Shown one piece after another: positions 33,100 to 40,132 of a DNA stretch of 64,000 nt. The DNA is from JAISGQ01 sp045604155. GTDB lineage: Bacteria; Bacillota; Clostridia; Oscillospirales; Acutalibacteraceae. The notes beneath the pieces are model-generated. The model worked only from the letters and a program-made list of their open reading frames with translations, ran no database searches and was not told where the DNA came from. Location: positions 1 through 64,000 of the forward strand of contig JAZUNN010000006.1 of the NCBI GenBank assembly GCA_045604155.1, read 5' to 3'. Position numbers and translations under genes: made by a program. Numbering within the stretch: the first letter of the stretch is position 1; the number at the start of each line of letters is the position of its first letter.

Positions 33100-33250
33100 T
33101 AGGGTTGCTGCAGGTAGGAAGCGGTGACAGGAAGCCGAGTATTTATACGGATACTCCGGGCAAACGAAACGGCTCGCAGAAGAACCGTCTTCGTGGAGGC
33201 TCAGGCTCCGTGCTTATACTGCCGGGCTTCCCTGAGCAACTACTTCCTGC
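33100..33250 (-). promoter_or_regulatory. Structured mgtE leader with mutually exclusive stems
   Basis: Reading leftward, CAGGAAG (33249-33243) can pair with CTTCCTG (33134-33128), closing three hairpins: GCTCAGG/CCTGAGC (33237-33231/33205-33199), ACGGTTC/GAGCCGT (33188-33182/33175-33169) and CGGAGTAT/ATACTCGG (33158-33151/33142-33135). AGGAAG can instead pair with CTTCCT at 33121-33116, excluding the first stem. The hairpins lie inside the leader ORF, so translation would open them. It does not match the M-box consensus as I know it. Confidence 0.6.
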
Positions 33251-33256
33251 GTCCAT
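33143..33256 (-). CDS. Leader peptide of mgtE with EPEPPRRR motif (MgtL-like)
   Basis: This 37-aa ORF starts at ATG 33256 with AAGAGGTGA about 7 bases upstream. It contains STEPEPPRRRFF at residues 16-27. The Mg2+-sensing peptide MgtL of Salmonella/E. coli mgtA also has acidic-Pro alternation (EPDP) followed by PRRR; such sequences destabilise the ribosome when Mg2+ is low, and that is read out by the leader. Here the motif is internal and precedes mgtE, another Mg2+ transporter. The stop lies 63 bases before mgtE. The likeness is by eye and may be convergent. Confidence 0.65.
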   Translation of the reverse strand: MDAGSSCSGKPGSISTEPEPPRRRFFCEPFRLPGVSV

Positions 33257-33393
33257 ATCGTTCACCTCTTTTTTATATAAATTTTGTCTGATGCACAACT
33301 GCACCGGACATTTAAAAATTATATCACAGAATTTTAATAATTGCCACATGAAAATATAAAAAAATTAATTTAGTTAAAGAATTCACAGGGTAC

Positions 33394-33421
33394 TTGAAGT
33401 TTGGAAAGAATGTGTTAAAAT
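33394..33421 (+). promoter_or_regulatory. Promoter of the 33456 gene
   Basis: TTGAAG (33394-33399), 16 bases and TAAAAT (33416-33421). The block GAATGTGTTAAAATATA is shared with the promoter at 63456-63484. Confidence 0.6.
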
Positions 33422-33455
33422 ATAAGTGTTACAAACAAATAGGAGGAAGATTTAA

Positions 33456-33836
33456 TTGGCACTTACCGTTACCGATATCATTGCTATAGACGCAGAAGGA
33501 ATCACATACGTCAACGAAGCAAAGCAGCGCAGAAAGCTTCTTTTCAACAGCTGCCACCAGTATTGGGTACGTCAGGCAACTGAGAATCCCGATGCATTCC
33601 TCACATGGGATGGTTATCCCGTACCTCCCAATGAGCCCGGAAATGAGAGAGTAGTCGGACGTCATAACAATAATGCAGAAGTTCCTTATTATGACTTCTT
33701 CTATGATGTTCACGTAAGATTCTATATGGATCAGAAGCACGGTCTTTTCCACAGCCAGGAAAAGAATGTCCAGGCATTCCTCGCAGTTGAGGAGCAGATC
33801 AATGCTTTCGGCTGGAATACCTATAACGCAGGCTGA
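33456..33836 (+). CDS. Conserved-looking hypothetical protein
   Basis: The 126-aa soluble protein begins with a TTG codon preceded by AGGAGGAAG. It is rich in aromatic residues and Asn (YYDFFYDVHVRFYMDQKHG) and has no membrane segment or known catalytic motif. A good promoter and a terminator make it a single-gene unit, divergent from the mgtE leader. Function unknown. Confidence 0.75.
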   Translation: MALTVTDIIAIDAEGITYVNEAKQRRKLLFNSCHQYWVRQATENPDAFLTWDGYPVPPNEPGNERVVGRHNNNAEVPYYDFFYDVHVRFYMDQKHGLFHSQEKNVQAFLAVEEQINAFGWNTYNAG

Positions 33837-33845
33837 TTACTTAAG

Positions 33846-33877
33846 CAAAAAAGAGCTTCCGAAAGGAAGCTCTTTTG
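33846..33877. terminator. Bidirectional terminator
   Basis: AAAAGAGCTTCC pairs with GGAAGCTCTTTT around gaaa. Confidence 0.9.
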
Positions 33878-33885
33878 CGTTCTTA

Positions 33886-34782
33886 TCAGAGATTGCGCAG
33901 AATAGCAGCTCTTGCCTGAGAATATTCCTGCTCGTTTATCTGACCGTTGTTGTACAGATTGTCAAGATTTGCAAGTCTGCTTTCAATGTCGTTCTTCTGA
34001 GGAGCCTGATACTGCATCTGCTGGTACTGGGGTTGAGGAGCCTGATATTGCATCTGCTGGTACTGGGGCTGAGGAGCCTGATACTGTACCTGCTGATACT
34101 GGGGCTGAGGAGCCTGATACTGAGGTTGTGCCTGATACTGAGGTTGTGCCTGATATCGAGGCTGCTGATAAGCACCAGCAGGAGCACCGACCTGCTTTGC
34201 ATTTCTCGCAGGAGTAAGAGTAAGGGTGTACATGAAAAGACATGCGAAGAATACCAGTTGTGCTCCGCTGAATGCAGTAGAATAATAACGAACCAGAGTC
34301 CAATAAAAATCATAAGAAGAGTCAGCGAAAAAGGTGCTGAAATCTCGAGAAAAGCCTGAAATAGTCAGTAAATTGAAAGCAAGGAAAATTACAATAAAAA
34401 CGTTTGTAAGATGGATATTTTTAAGACCTGTAACAAAAAGAATACCAAGAACAATGTAGCAGGCAATATCAAAAAGGAAAAGAAAGGGAAAAACTCCATA
34501 ACTGTTGTTGCACATGAACATATAGTAAATAGAAATTGCAGAGAAAAGGAACATAGACACTGCAATCAGTGTTTTTTGTGTTTTGGGATTAGGGGAGAAA
34601 AGACCGCATCCTGCAAGAACGTAGGTAGAAATCATTAAAAATGAAATAACTGTATGGATGTTGAAATCTCCGGGATCGTTAATGATGTAAAAGATGTGTG
34701 AAAGGAATATCAATCCTGAAAGAACAAACAGAATCAATCCCAGATATTTTATCCTTTTGATTTGTAAAATAGTTTCCTGCAT
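33886..34782 (-). CDS. Multi-pass membrane protein with Q/Y/P repeats and SHOCT domain
   Basis: The 298-aa protein has about six membrane helices in the first 190 residues. A low-complexity region of QYQAPQPQYQQ-type units follows, repeated at least five times, then a C-terminal SHOCT helix pair (RLANLDNLYNNGQINEQEYS). SHOCT motifs mediate oligomer or protein contacts in many families. The open frame continues upstream through the tRNA-Thr gene, which is not coding; ATG 34782, after AAGGAGG, is the start. Function unknown. Confidence 0.8.
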   Translation of the reverse strand: MQETILQIKRIKYLGLILFVLSGLIFLSHIFYIINDPGDFNIHTVISFLMISTYVLAGCGLFSPNPKTQKTLIAVSMFLFSAISIYYMFMCNNSYGVFPFLFLFDIACYIVLGILFVTGLKNIHLTNVFIVIFLAFNLLTISGFSRDFSTFFADSSYDFYWTLVRYYSTAFSGAQLVFFACLFMYTLTLTPARNAKQVGAPAGAYQQPRYQAQPQYQAQPQYQAPQPQYQQVQYQAPQPQYQQMQYQAPQPQYQQMQYQAPQKNDIESRLANLDNLYNNGQINEQEYSQARAAILRNL

Positions 34783-34874
34783 TTGTAAAACCTCCTTAAA
34801 AGTAAATAATAAAGAAATATACAAATAGATTATACCACATAAAGAAAAATAAGCAATATTTTTCAGCATATTGG

Positions 34875-34912
34875 AAAAACCTGATTTGTCTGCCGGACAA
34901 ATCAGGTTTTTT
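34875..34912 (-). terminator. Terminator after tRNA-Thr
   Basis: AAAAACCTGATTTGTC (34875-34890) pairs with GACAAATCAGGTTTTT (34896-34911). It directly follows the CCA end in leftward reading. Confidence 0.88.
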
Positions 34913-34913
34913 A

Positions 34914-34989
34914 TGGTGCTGCTGGTCGGACTCGAACCGACGGCCTGCTGATTACGAATCAGCTGCTCTACCAACTGAGCCACAACAGC
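34914..34989 (-). tRNA. tRNA-Thr (anticodon CGU)
   Basis: The 76-base gene folds as a full cloverleaf. The acceptor GCTGTTG pairs with CAGCAGC, the D arm is GCTCAGTTGGTAGAGC, the anticodon stem GCTGA/TCAGC holds loop TTCGTAA (anticodon CGT, reading ACG), and the T arm is GTCGGTTCGAGTCCGAC. The discriminator is A and CCA is encoded. Confidence 0.97.
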
Positions 34990-35204
34990 AAAATTTTGCT
35001 TATCAATGATACAATAAAGAAAAATCTTTGTCAATACCAATTTGCCCTGTGAAAAGGCTGTTATATAGTAATAATAGCCCAAAAAATCAGAGCATACACT
35101 CTGCTTTTCTGCACTGCGGATATGTACAATGGGCTTTATTTTTCAGAATATATAGTGTATAATATTACAGTTGTGTAAATAAAAAGAAGTCAGGTGTTAA
35201 ATGT

Positions 35205-37040
35205 ATGGCAAATGCCCCACAGGAAAGACTCAGAAACATTGCAATAGTTGCTCACGTTGACCACGGCAAGACAACTCTTGTCGACCAGCTCCTCAAACAG
35301 AGCGGTGTATTCCGTGAAAATGAGGTTGTTGCAGAGCGAGTAATGGACTCAAATGATATCGAGCGTGAGCGTGGAATAACCATCCTTGCAAAGAATACCG
35401 CCGTAATGTACAACGGCGTAAAGATCAACATCGTCGACACCCCGGGTCACGCAGACTTCGGCGGCGAAGTTGAGCGAATTCTCATGATGGTCGACGGAAT
35501 AATTCTTCTTGTCGATGCCTTTGAAGGCTGTATGCCCCAGACTCGTTTCGTGCTGAAAAAAGCACTGGGCCTCGGCAAAAAGGCAATAGTCGTAGTTAAT
35601 AAGATTGACCGTCCCATGGCAAGACCGGCAGAGGTTGTCGATGAAATCATCGACCTTTTCATTGACCTCGGTGCAGATGACGACCAGATCGAGTTCCCCG
35701 TAGTATATGCATCGGGTCGTGACGGTTATGCATCCCTCGATGTAAACAACAAGGGAACAGACATGACACCCCTTTTTGAAACCATCCTCGAAACCATTCC
35801 CGCACCTGTCGGTGACCCCGAAGGACCTGCACAGGTTCTTTTCTCCAACATTGACGCAGACGAGTATGTTGGAAAGATCGGTATAGGAAGAGTTGAGCGA
35901 GGCAGCGTAAAGACAGGCCAGCAGATGGTACTCTGCCACACCGACGGAACAACTCAGAATGTAAAGATCGGCAGACTTTATCAGTTTGAAAATCTGCGCA
36001 GAGTTGAAGCACCTTCCGCATCAGTCGGTGATATAATCGCTGTTTCCGGATTTGTTGATCTCAACATCGGTGAAACCGCCTGCGACCCCGAGCATATTGA
36101 AGCATTACCTTTTGTAAAGATAGATGAACCCACCGTATCCATGCTTTTCATGGTAAACAACGGACCCTTTGCAGGACAGGACGGAAAGTATGTCACCAGC
36201 CGAAACATCCGTGACAGACTTTTCAGAGAGGTTGAAACAAACGTTGCAATGCGTGTTGAGGAAACCGACTCCGCAGACACCTTCAAGGTATCAGGCAGAG
36301 GCGAGCTTCACCTTTCAATCCTTATCGAAAATATGCGTCGCCAGAACTTTGAGTTCATGGTATCCCGTCCGCAGGTTATCTACAAGAACATCGACGGTAT
36401 CAGATGTGAGCCTATGGAGCTTCTTATGATAGAAGTGCCCGAGGAATATGTGGGTGCAGTTATGGAAAAGATATGCTCCCGTAAGGGCGACCTCCAGAAT
36501 ATGGACACCCGCCAGTCGGGCATGACCCACATGGAATTCAGAATTCCTTCAAGAGGTCTTATGGGCTATCGCTCCGAATTTCTTACCGATACAAACGGCA
36601 ACGGAATAATGAACCACATCTTTGACGGTTATGAGCCCTTTAAGGGTGAAATCGTCCTCCGCCAGCAGGGAAGCCTTATTGCTTTTGAAACCGGTGAATC
36701 CAATGCATACGGTCTGTTCAATGCACAGGACAGAGGAAGAATGCTTATCGGTCCCGGCGTACCTGTCTACGAAGGAATGATCGTCGGCTATGCACCTAAG
36801 AATGAGGATATAATAGTAAATGTCTGCAAGAAAAAGCACGTTACCAATACCCGTGCATCAGGTTCCGATGAAGCCCTCAGACTTACTCCTCACACAGTAT
36901 TTTCTCTCGAGCAGGCTCTTGAATTCATTTCTGACGATGAGCTTGTGGAGGTAACCCCGAAGAATATCCGCTTAAGAAAGCTTCTGCTTACAAAGGAAGC
37001 AAGAGTAAAGGCGATGAACAGAGCAAAATTAAACCAGTAA
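35205..37040 (+). CDS. typA: Ribosome-associated GTPase TypA/BipA
   Basis: The 611-aa translational GTPase resembles EF-G and binds the ribosome, with roles in 50S assembly and stress. G1 is AHVDHGKTT (residues 16-24), G2 RGITI, G3 DTPGHADFGGEVERI and G4 NKIDRP. Domain II, an EF-G III/V-like pair (GRGELHLSILIENMRRQNFE) and the TypA-specific C-terminal domain ending in RKLLLTKEARVKAMNR follow. The start reads ANAPQERLRNIAIVAH. A TATAAT box lies near 35156. It is probably co-transcribed with the DUF1292 gene 12 bases downstream. Confidence 0.96.
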   Translation: MANAPQERLRNIAIVAHVDHGKTTLVDQLLKQSGVFRENEVVAERVMDSNDIERERGITILAKNTAVMYNGVKINIVDTPGHADFGGEVERILMMVDGIILLVDAFEGCMPQTRFVLKKALGLGKKAIVVVNKIDRPMARPAEVVDEIIDLFIDLGADDDQIEFPVVYASGRDGYASLDVNNKGTDMTPLFETILETIPAPVGDPEGPAQVLFSNIDADEYVGKIGIGRVERGSVKTGQQMVLCHTDGTTQNVKIGRLYQFENLRRVEAPSASVGDIIAVSGFVDLNIGETACDPEHIEALPFVKIDEPTVSMLFMVNNGPFAGQDGKYVTSRNIRDRLFREVETNVAMRVEETDSADTFKVSGRGELHLSILIENMRRQNFEFMVSRPQVIYKNIDGIRCEPMELLMIEVPEEYVGAVMEKICSRKGDLQNMDTRQSGMTHMEFRIPSRGLMGYRSEFLTDTNGNGIMNHIFDGYEPFKGEIVLRQQGSLIAFETGESNAYGLFNAQDRGRMLIGPGVPVYEGMIVGYAPKNEDIIVNVCKKKHVTNTRASGSDEALRLTPHTVFSLEQALEFISDDELVEVTPKNIRLRKLLLTKEARVKAMNRAKLNQ

Positions 37041-37052
37041 AGGAGAATAACA

Positions 37053-37370
37053 ATGAGCAACGAAAACAAGAACATGATCCCCGAAGATGAGGAGCTTGAC
37101 ACCCTGACCCTTTGCGACGAAGAGGGCAACGAAATCGAATTTGAGCTTATGGATGTTATCGAATACGACGGCAACGAATATGCAGTTCTTCTTCCTGTTG
37201 AGGGCGCAGACAACGACGGCGTTGACGAAGTAGTAATCCTTCTCGTTGAGAGCGAAACCGAGGAAGAGCAGTTCTTCGCAGCAGTTGAAGACAGAGAGAT
37301 CGAGATTGCTGTATTTGAAATCTTCAAGGAAAGAAACAAGGACACCCTCAACTTTGTAGACGTAGACTGA
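37053..37370 (+). CDS. DUF1292 family protein
   Basis: The 105-aa very acidic protein has the DUF1292 core: LTLCDEEGNEIEFELMDVIEYDGNEYAVL followed by acidic strands. It is widespread in Firmicutes, often near yrvE/yrzB-type genes, with no known role. AAAGGAG precedes ATG. A terminator follows the stop. Confidence 0.88.
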   Translation: MSNENKNMIPEDEELDTLTLCDEEGNEIEFELMDVIEYDGNEYAVLLPVEGADNDGVDEVVILLVESETEEEQFFAAVEDREIEIAVFEIFKERNKDTLNFVDVD

Positions 37371-37380
37371 TAATCAGTGA

Positions 37381-37416
37381 AAGCCCTGTCTTGTCAGGCA
37401 GGGCTTTTATTTTATC
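37381..37416 (+). terminator. Terminator after typA and the DUF1292 gene
   Basis: AAAGCCCTG pairs with CAGGGCTTT, followed by TATTTTAT. Confidence 0.8.
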
Positions 37417-37435
37417 TTTAGGCGGTGAGAACAGC

Positions 37436-38317
37436 TTGAAATACATAATTATAGACCTGGAGTGGAACGGGACATTTTCGGGCAAACTGGGACATTATTT
37501 CAATGAAATAATTGAAATAGGTGCAGTTGCACTGGACGAAAAGCTGAATATAACAAGTGAGTTTTCTGCTCTTGTATCCCCGAAGTACAATAAAAAGCTG
37601 TCAGGCAGAGTAAAACGCCTTACCCACATAACAAACAATGAAGTATCACATGGAATGGATTTCCTGAAAGTGTATGATCAGTTCAGCCGCTGGGTAGGCG
37701 ATGAGGACAACTGCATAATGTCCTTTGGTACGGGAGATATCCTTGTAATACTTGAGAATCTTGAGGTTTACGGCAAGGGGAAAACCATTCCGTTCATGAA
37801 GAAATACTGTGACCTGCAGATGCTGTGTCAGATGGAAATGGAAGTTGAATCAGGACAGCAGCTCGGACTTTCAGCAATGGCAGAAAAACTGGGAATTGAG
37901 TTTGGTGACAAGGATATGCACCGGGCGCTTGACGACAGCATCGTGTCAGCTCAGTGCCTTGCGAAAGCTTTTAAGGAGCAGAATTATAGACAACTTGTAA
38001 AAACTGCAGACAGTGAGTTTTACCGCTGGCTTACCTTCAAAACCGTGTCAATCTGCGACCTGTCAAATCCTCTTTTAAAAGCTTCCATGTTCATGGTAAA
38101 CTGTCCCGAGTGCGGAGTGATACTCAAAAGAACCACTGCGGTAGTGCAGAAAAGCAGAAGCTTCACATCCCAGTATACCTGCGGTCTGTGCGGCAGAAAA
38201 TATACAGGCAAGCATTACATCAAGCTCAAATACGAAGGTGTGGTCAACAGATCAACCCTTACAGAATGCACCACTGAAAAGAAGGATGCAAAAGAAGAAA
38301 TATGCGAAGAAGCATAG
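37436..38317 (+). CDS. KapD-like DEDDh 3'-5' exonuclease with C-terminal zinc ribbon
   Basis: The 293-aa protein starts at TTG 37436 (GGCGGTGAG about 8 bases upstream) with KYIIIDLEWNGTF, which holds the Asp-x-Glu of exonuclease motif I. HYFNEIIEIGAVAL follows, and motif III is MHRALDDSIVSA near residue 160 with His and Asp. A C-terminal zinc ribbon (NCPECG ... YTCGLCGRKY) is added after about residue 215. The family trims RNA or DNA ends; the ribbon suggests nucleic-acid or partner binding. An in-frame start at 37391 lies in the terminator and is rejected. Confidence 0.85.
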   Translation: MKYIIIDLEWNGTFSGKLGHYFNEIIEIGAVALDEKLNITSEFSALVSPKYNKKLSGRVKRLTHITNNEVSHGMDFLKVYDQFSRWVGDEDNCIMSFGTGDILVILENLEVYGKGKTIPFMKKYCDLQMLCQMEMEVESGQQLGLSAMAEKLGIEFGDKDMHRALDDSIVSAQCLAKAFKEQNYRQLVKTADSEFYRWLTFKTVSICDLSNPLLKASMFMVNCPECGVILKRTTAVVQKSRSFTSQYTCGLCGRKYTGKHYIKLKYEGVVNRSTLTECTTEKKDAKEEICEEA

Positions 38318-38323
38318 CATAAG

Positions 38324-38366
38324 GAAAACAGCTCCGTCATTACTGGCCGGAGCTGTCCTTTTTTAT
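38324..38366. terminator. Bidirectional terminator
   Basis: ACAGCTCCG (38328-38336) pairs with CGGAGCTGT (38348-38356), then CCTTTTTTAT. Confidence 0.85.
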
Positions 38367-39220
38367 CTCGTGTCTTTTGAAACACGCCGCAGAGAAACAA
38401 TACAGAGAACAGAAAAGATAAGGGTGAACAGAAGCAATACACTCCATGCAGTCAGCAGTGTTTCGGCTTCAGGCTCATACATTCTGATAAGGTCAAGCTC
38501 ATGTTCCTCAAGTGTCTTTCCTGCAGCTGACGCCTTGTCACGGGCATCACGAAGCTCTGCTGCAATGTCACCTGATGCACCGAGCGCTTCCATGGCCCAG
38601 CGTCCGACCATGAAATATGAAATGAACCGAAGCGCTCCGCTCATTGAAAAAAGAACACCCGAAAAAACAACCTGAAGAATCAGAAAAACAGGAGCGATAA
38701 TATTTGCAACATCCGCAGTCCTGACGATGGAAGAAATAAAAAGACCCGTTGCATCGGATGCAAGATCAAGAAGAAAAAGAGTGATATAACATTCGAGAAA
38801 AACCGGCAGAAGAACACCGTTTCCGGCTTGTGAAAAATCCGAAAAAATATAAAATATCAGCAGAACAAGAAACGCCTGCACAGCGCAGATAACCGCCTGC
38901 AGACAGAGCTTAGAGCATACATATGCGCTGAGCCTGAGATTGGCGAAATACTCACGCTTTACAATACTACGCTCCCTGCAGATATCCTGAATGGAATTGA
39001 AAACCCCTGTAAAAACAACAGCGCAGCACAGCACAAAAAAACCGGTCTGAGAATCCTGAAAGGAAACAAACATATCTCCGCCTGCGACAAAGGCAACAAT
39101 AATTCCGCAGACAAGAGGAAGTGTGACCATAAGAACAAGCTTGCCGATACTGTTGAACAGAATCTCAGTGTTTCTTGCGGTGAGTATCCCGACCTGACGG
39201 AAAAAACAGCGAGGCTTCAA
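38363..39220 (-). CDS. ABC-2 type transporter permease (ABCG-like)
   Basis: The 285-aa membrane protein has about six helices and the ABCG-type permease layout. An amphipathic N-terminus is followed by TGVFNSIQDICRERSIVKREY (the intracellular loop contacting the ATPase), later helices and a long extracellular loop before the last span. The start is TTG 39220, overlapping the TGA of the ATPase gene by 4 bases with GGAGG seven bases upstream, so the two are coupled. Substrate unknown. Confidence 0.85.
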   Translation of the reverse strand: MKPRCFFRQVGILTARNTEILFNSIGKLVLMVTLPLVCGIIVAFVAGGDMFVSFQDSQTGFFVLCCAVVFTGVFNSIQDICRERSIVKREYFANLRLSAYVCSKLCLQAVICAVQAFLVLLIFYIFSDFSQAGNGVLLPVFLECYITLFLLDLASDATGLFISSIVRTADVANIIAPVFLILQVVFSGVLFSMSGALRFISYFMVGRWAMEALGASGDIAAELRDARDKASAAGKTLEEHELDLIRMYEPEAETLLTAWSVLLLFTLIFSVLCIVSLRRVSKDTR

Positions 39221-40041
39221 AGCACAGCCTCCTTATAAAGCTCCTTGTATGCCGAAATATATTTTGCTGGATCATTGTTTATAAGCTCATATGCCTCTGT
39301 CAGGCTGCTTACATCAAAGAATCTGAGGGCCTCGGAGTGAGAGCCGAAAAAGCACAGCCGACCGCCGGGAGCAAGAAAAATTATTCTGTCAAACAGAGCG
39401 ATGTTCTGCAATGTATGAGTAATGCATATTACAGTTTTTCCCTTGTCACGGGAAAGAGATCGAAGCCGCTTCATCAGTGAAGTTTCAGCCTCGGGGTCAA
39501 GTCCCGATGTAGGCTCATCGAGAAAGAAAAGAGCAGGATCGCTTATCAATTCAACCGCAATACTTGCCCGCTTGCGCTGACCGCCGCTGAGCTTTCTTAT
39601 AAGCTTGTTTCTGTGCTCTGTAAGACCTACGGCACGAAGCACATCAATAACCCGTTCTTCTATTTCAAAATCCGTAATGCTGTCAGGAAGCCTGAGCTTT
39701 GCGGTGAATCTGAGCATATTGCTGACCTTAAGATTGTCATGCACAATATCCGACTGAGGCACATAGCCGATTCTTGATTTGAATGAGCTGTAATTTTCCA
39801 GAAGATCAACATCGTTTATATAAACTTTCCCGACAGTAGCAGGCTCAAAACCATTAAGACAGTTAACAAGAGTAGATTTTCCCGACCCCGAGCTTCCGAT
39901 AACAGCTACAAGCTCTCCGGGATTTACGGTAAGGGAAACATCGTCAAGTATCCGTCTGCTGTGGCCACGTTCATTTATATCTCTGCACAGTCCCGCTGCT
40001 TTTATATAAACACCGCATTGGCCGGTTGTATTCATGTTCAT
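39217..40041 (-). CDS. ABC transporter ATP-binding protein (ABCG-like)
   Basis: The 274-aa ATPase has Walker A IGSSGSGKSTLVNCL, the Q-loop context GYVPQSD, signature LSGGQRKRASIAVEL, Walker B ALFFLDEPTSGLDP and the H-loop CITHTLQN. The pattern is closest to the White/ABCG subfamily, with the permease as a separate gene. I take ATG 40041, with AAAGGA upstream; ATG 40065 and further upstream starts are in frame but run into the uvrC promoter region. Confidence 0.88.
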   Translation of the reverse strand: MNMNTTGQCGVYIKAAGLCRDINERGHSRRILDDVSLTVNPGELVAVIGSSGSGKSTLVNCLNGFEPATVGKVYINDVDLLENYSSFKSRIGYVPQSDIVHDNLKVSNMLRFTAKLRLPDSITDFEIEERVIDVLRAVGLTEHRNKLIRKLSGGQRKRASIAVELISDPALFFLDEPTSGLDPEAETSLMKRLRSLSRDKGKTVICITHTLQNIALFDRIIFLAPGGRLCFFGSHSEALRFFDVSSLTEAYELINNDPAKYISAYKELYKEAVL

Positions 40042-40132
40042 ATTTACCGATTCCTTTGAAAACATTTTGTTGTATACATTTTGTGCAGAATAAGGTACAA
40101 TAATCACACAAGAAATCATACGGAGGCACAAA

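Noticed and set aside
33121..33250. M-box (ykoK) Mg2+ riboswitch upstream of mgtE
   Set aside because: The conserved M-box core could not be found on the mgtE strand; a partial GGCTCAGGCTCC likeness is on the wrong strand. A covariance search would settle it.
34783..35082. N-terminal extension of the SHOCT membrane protein across the tRNA
   Set aside because: The frame runs through tRNA-Thr and its terminator; the real start with AAGGAGG is ATG 34782.
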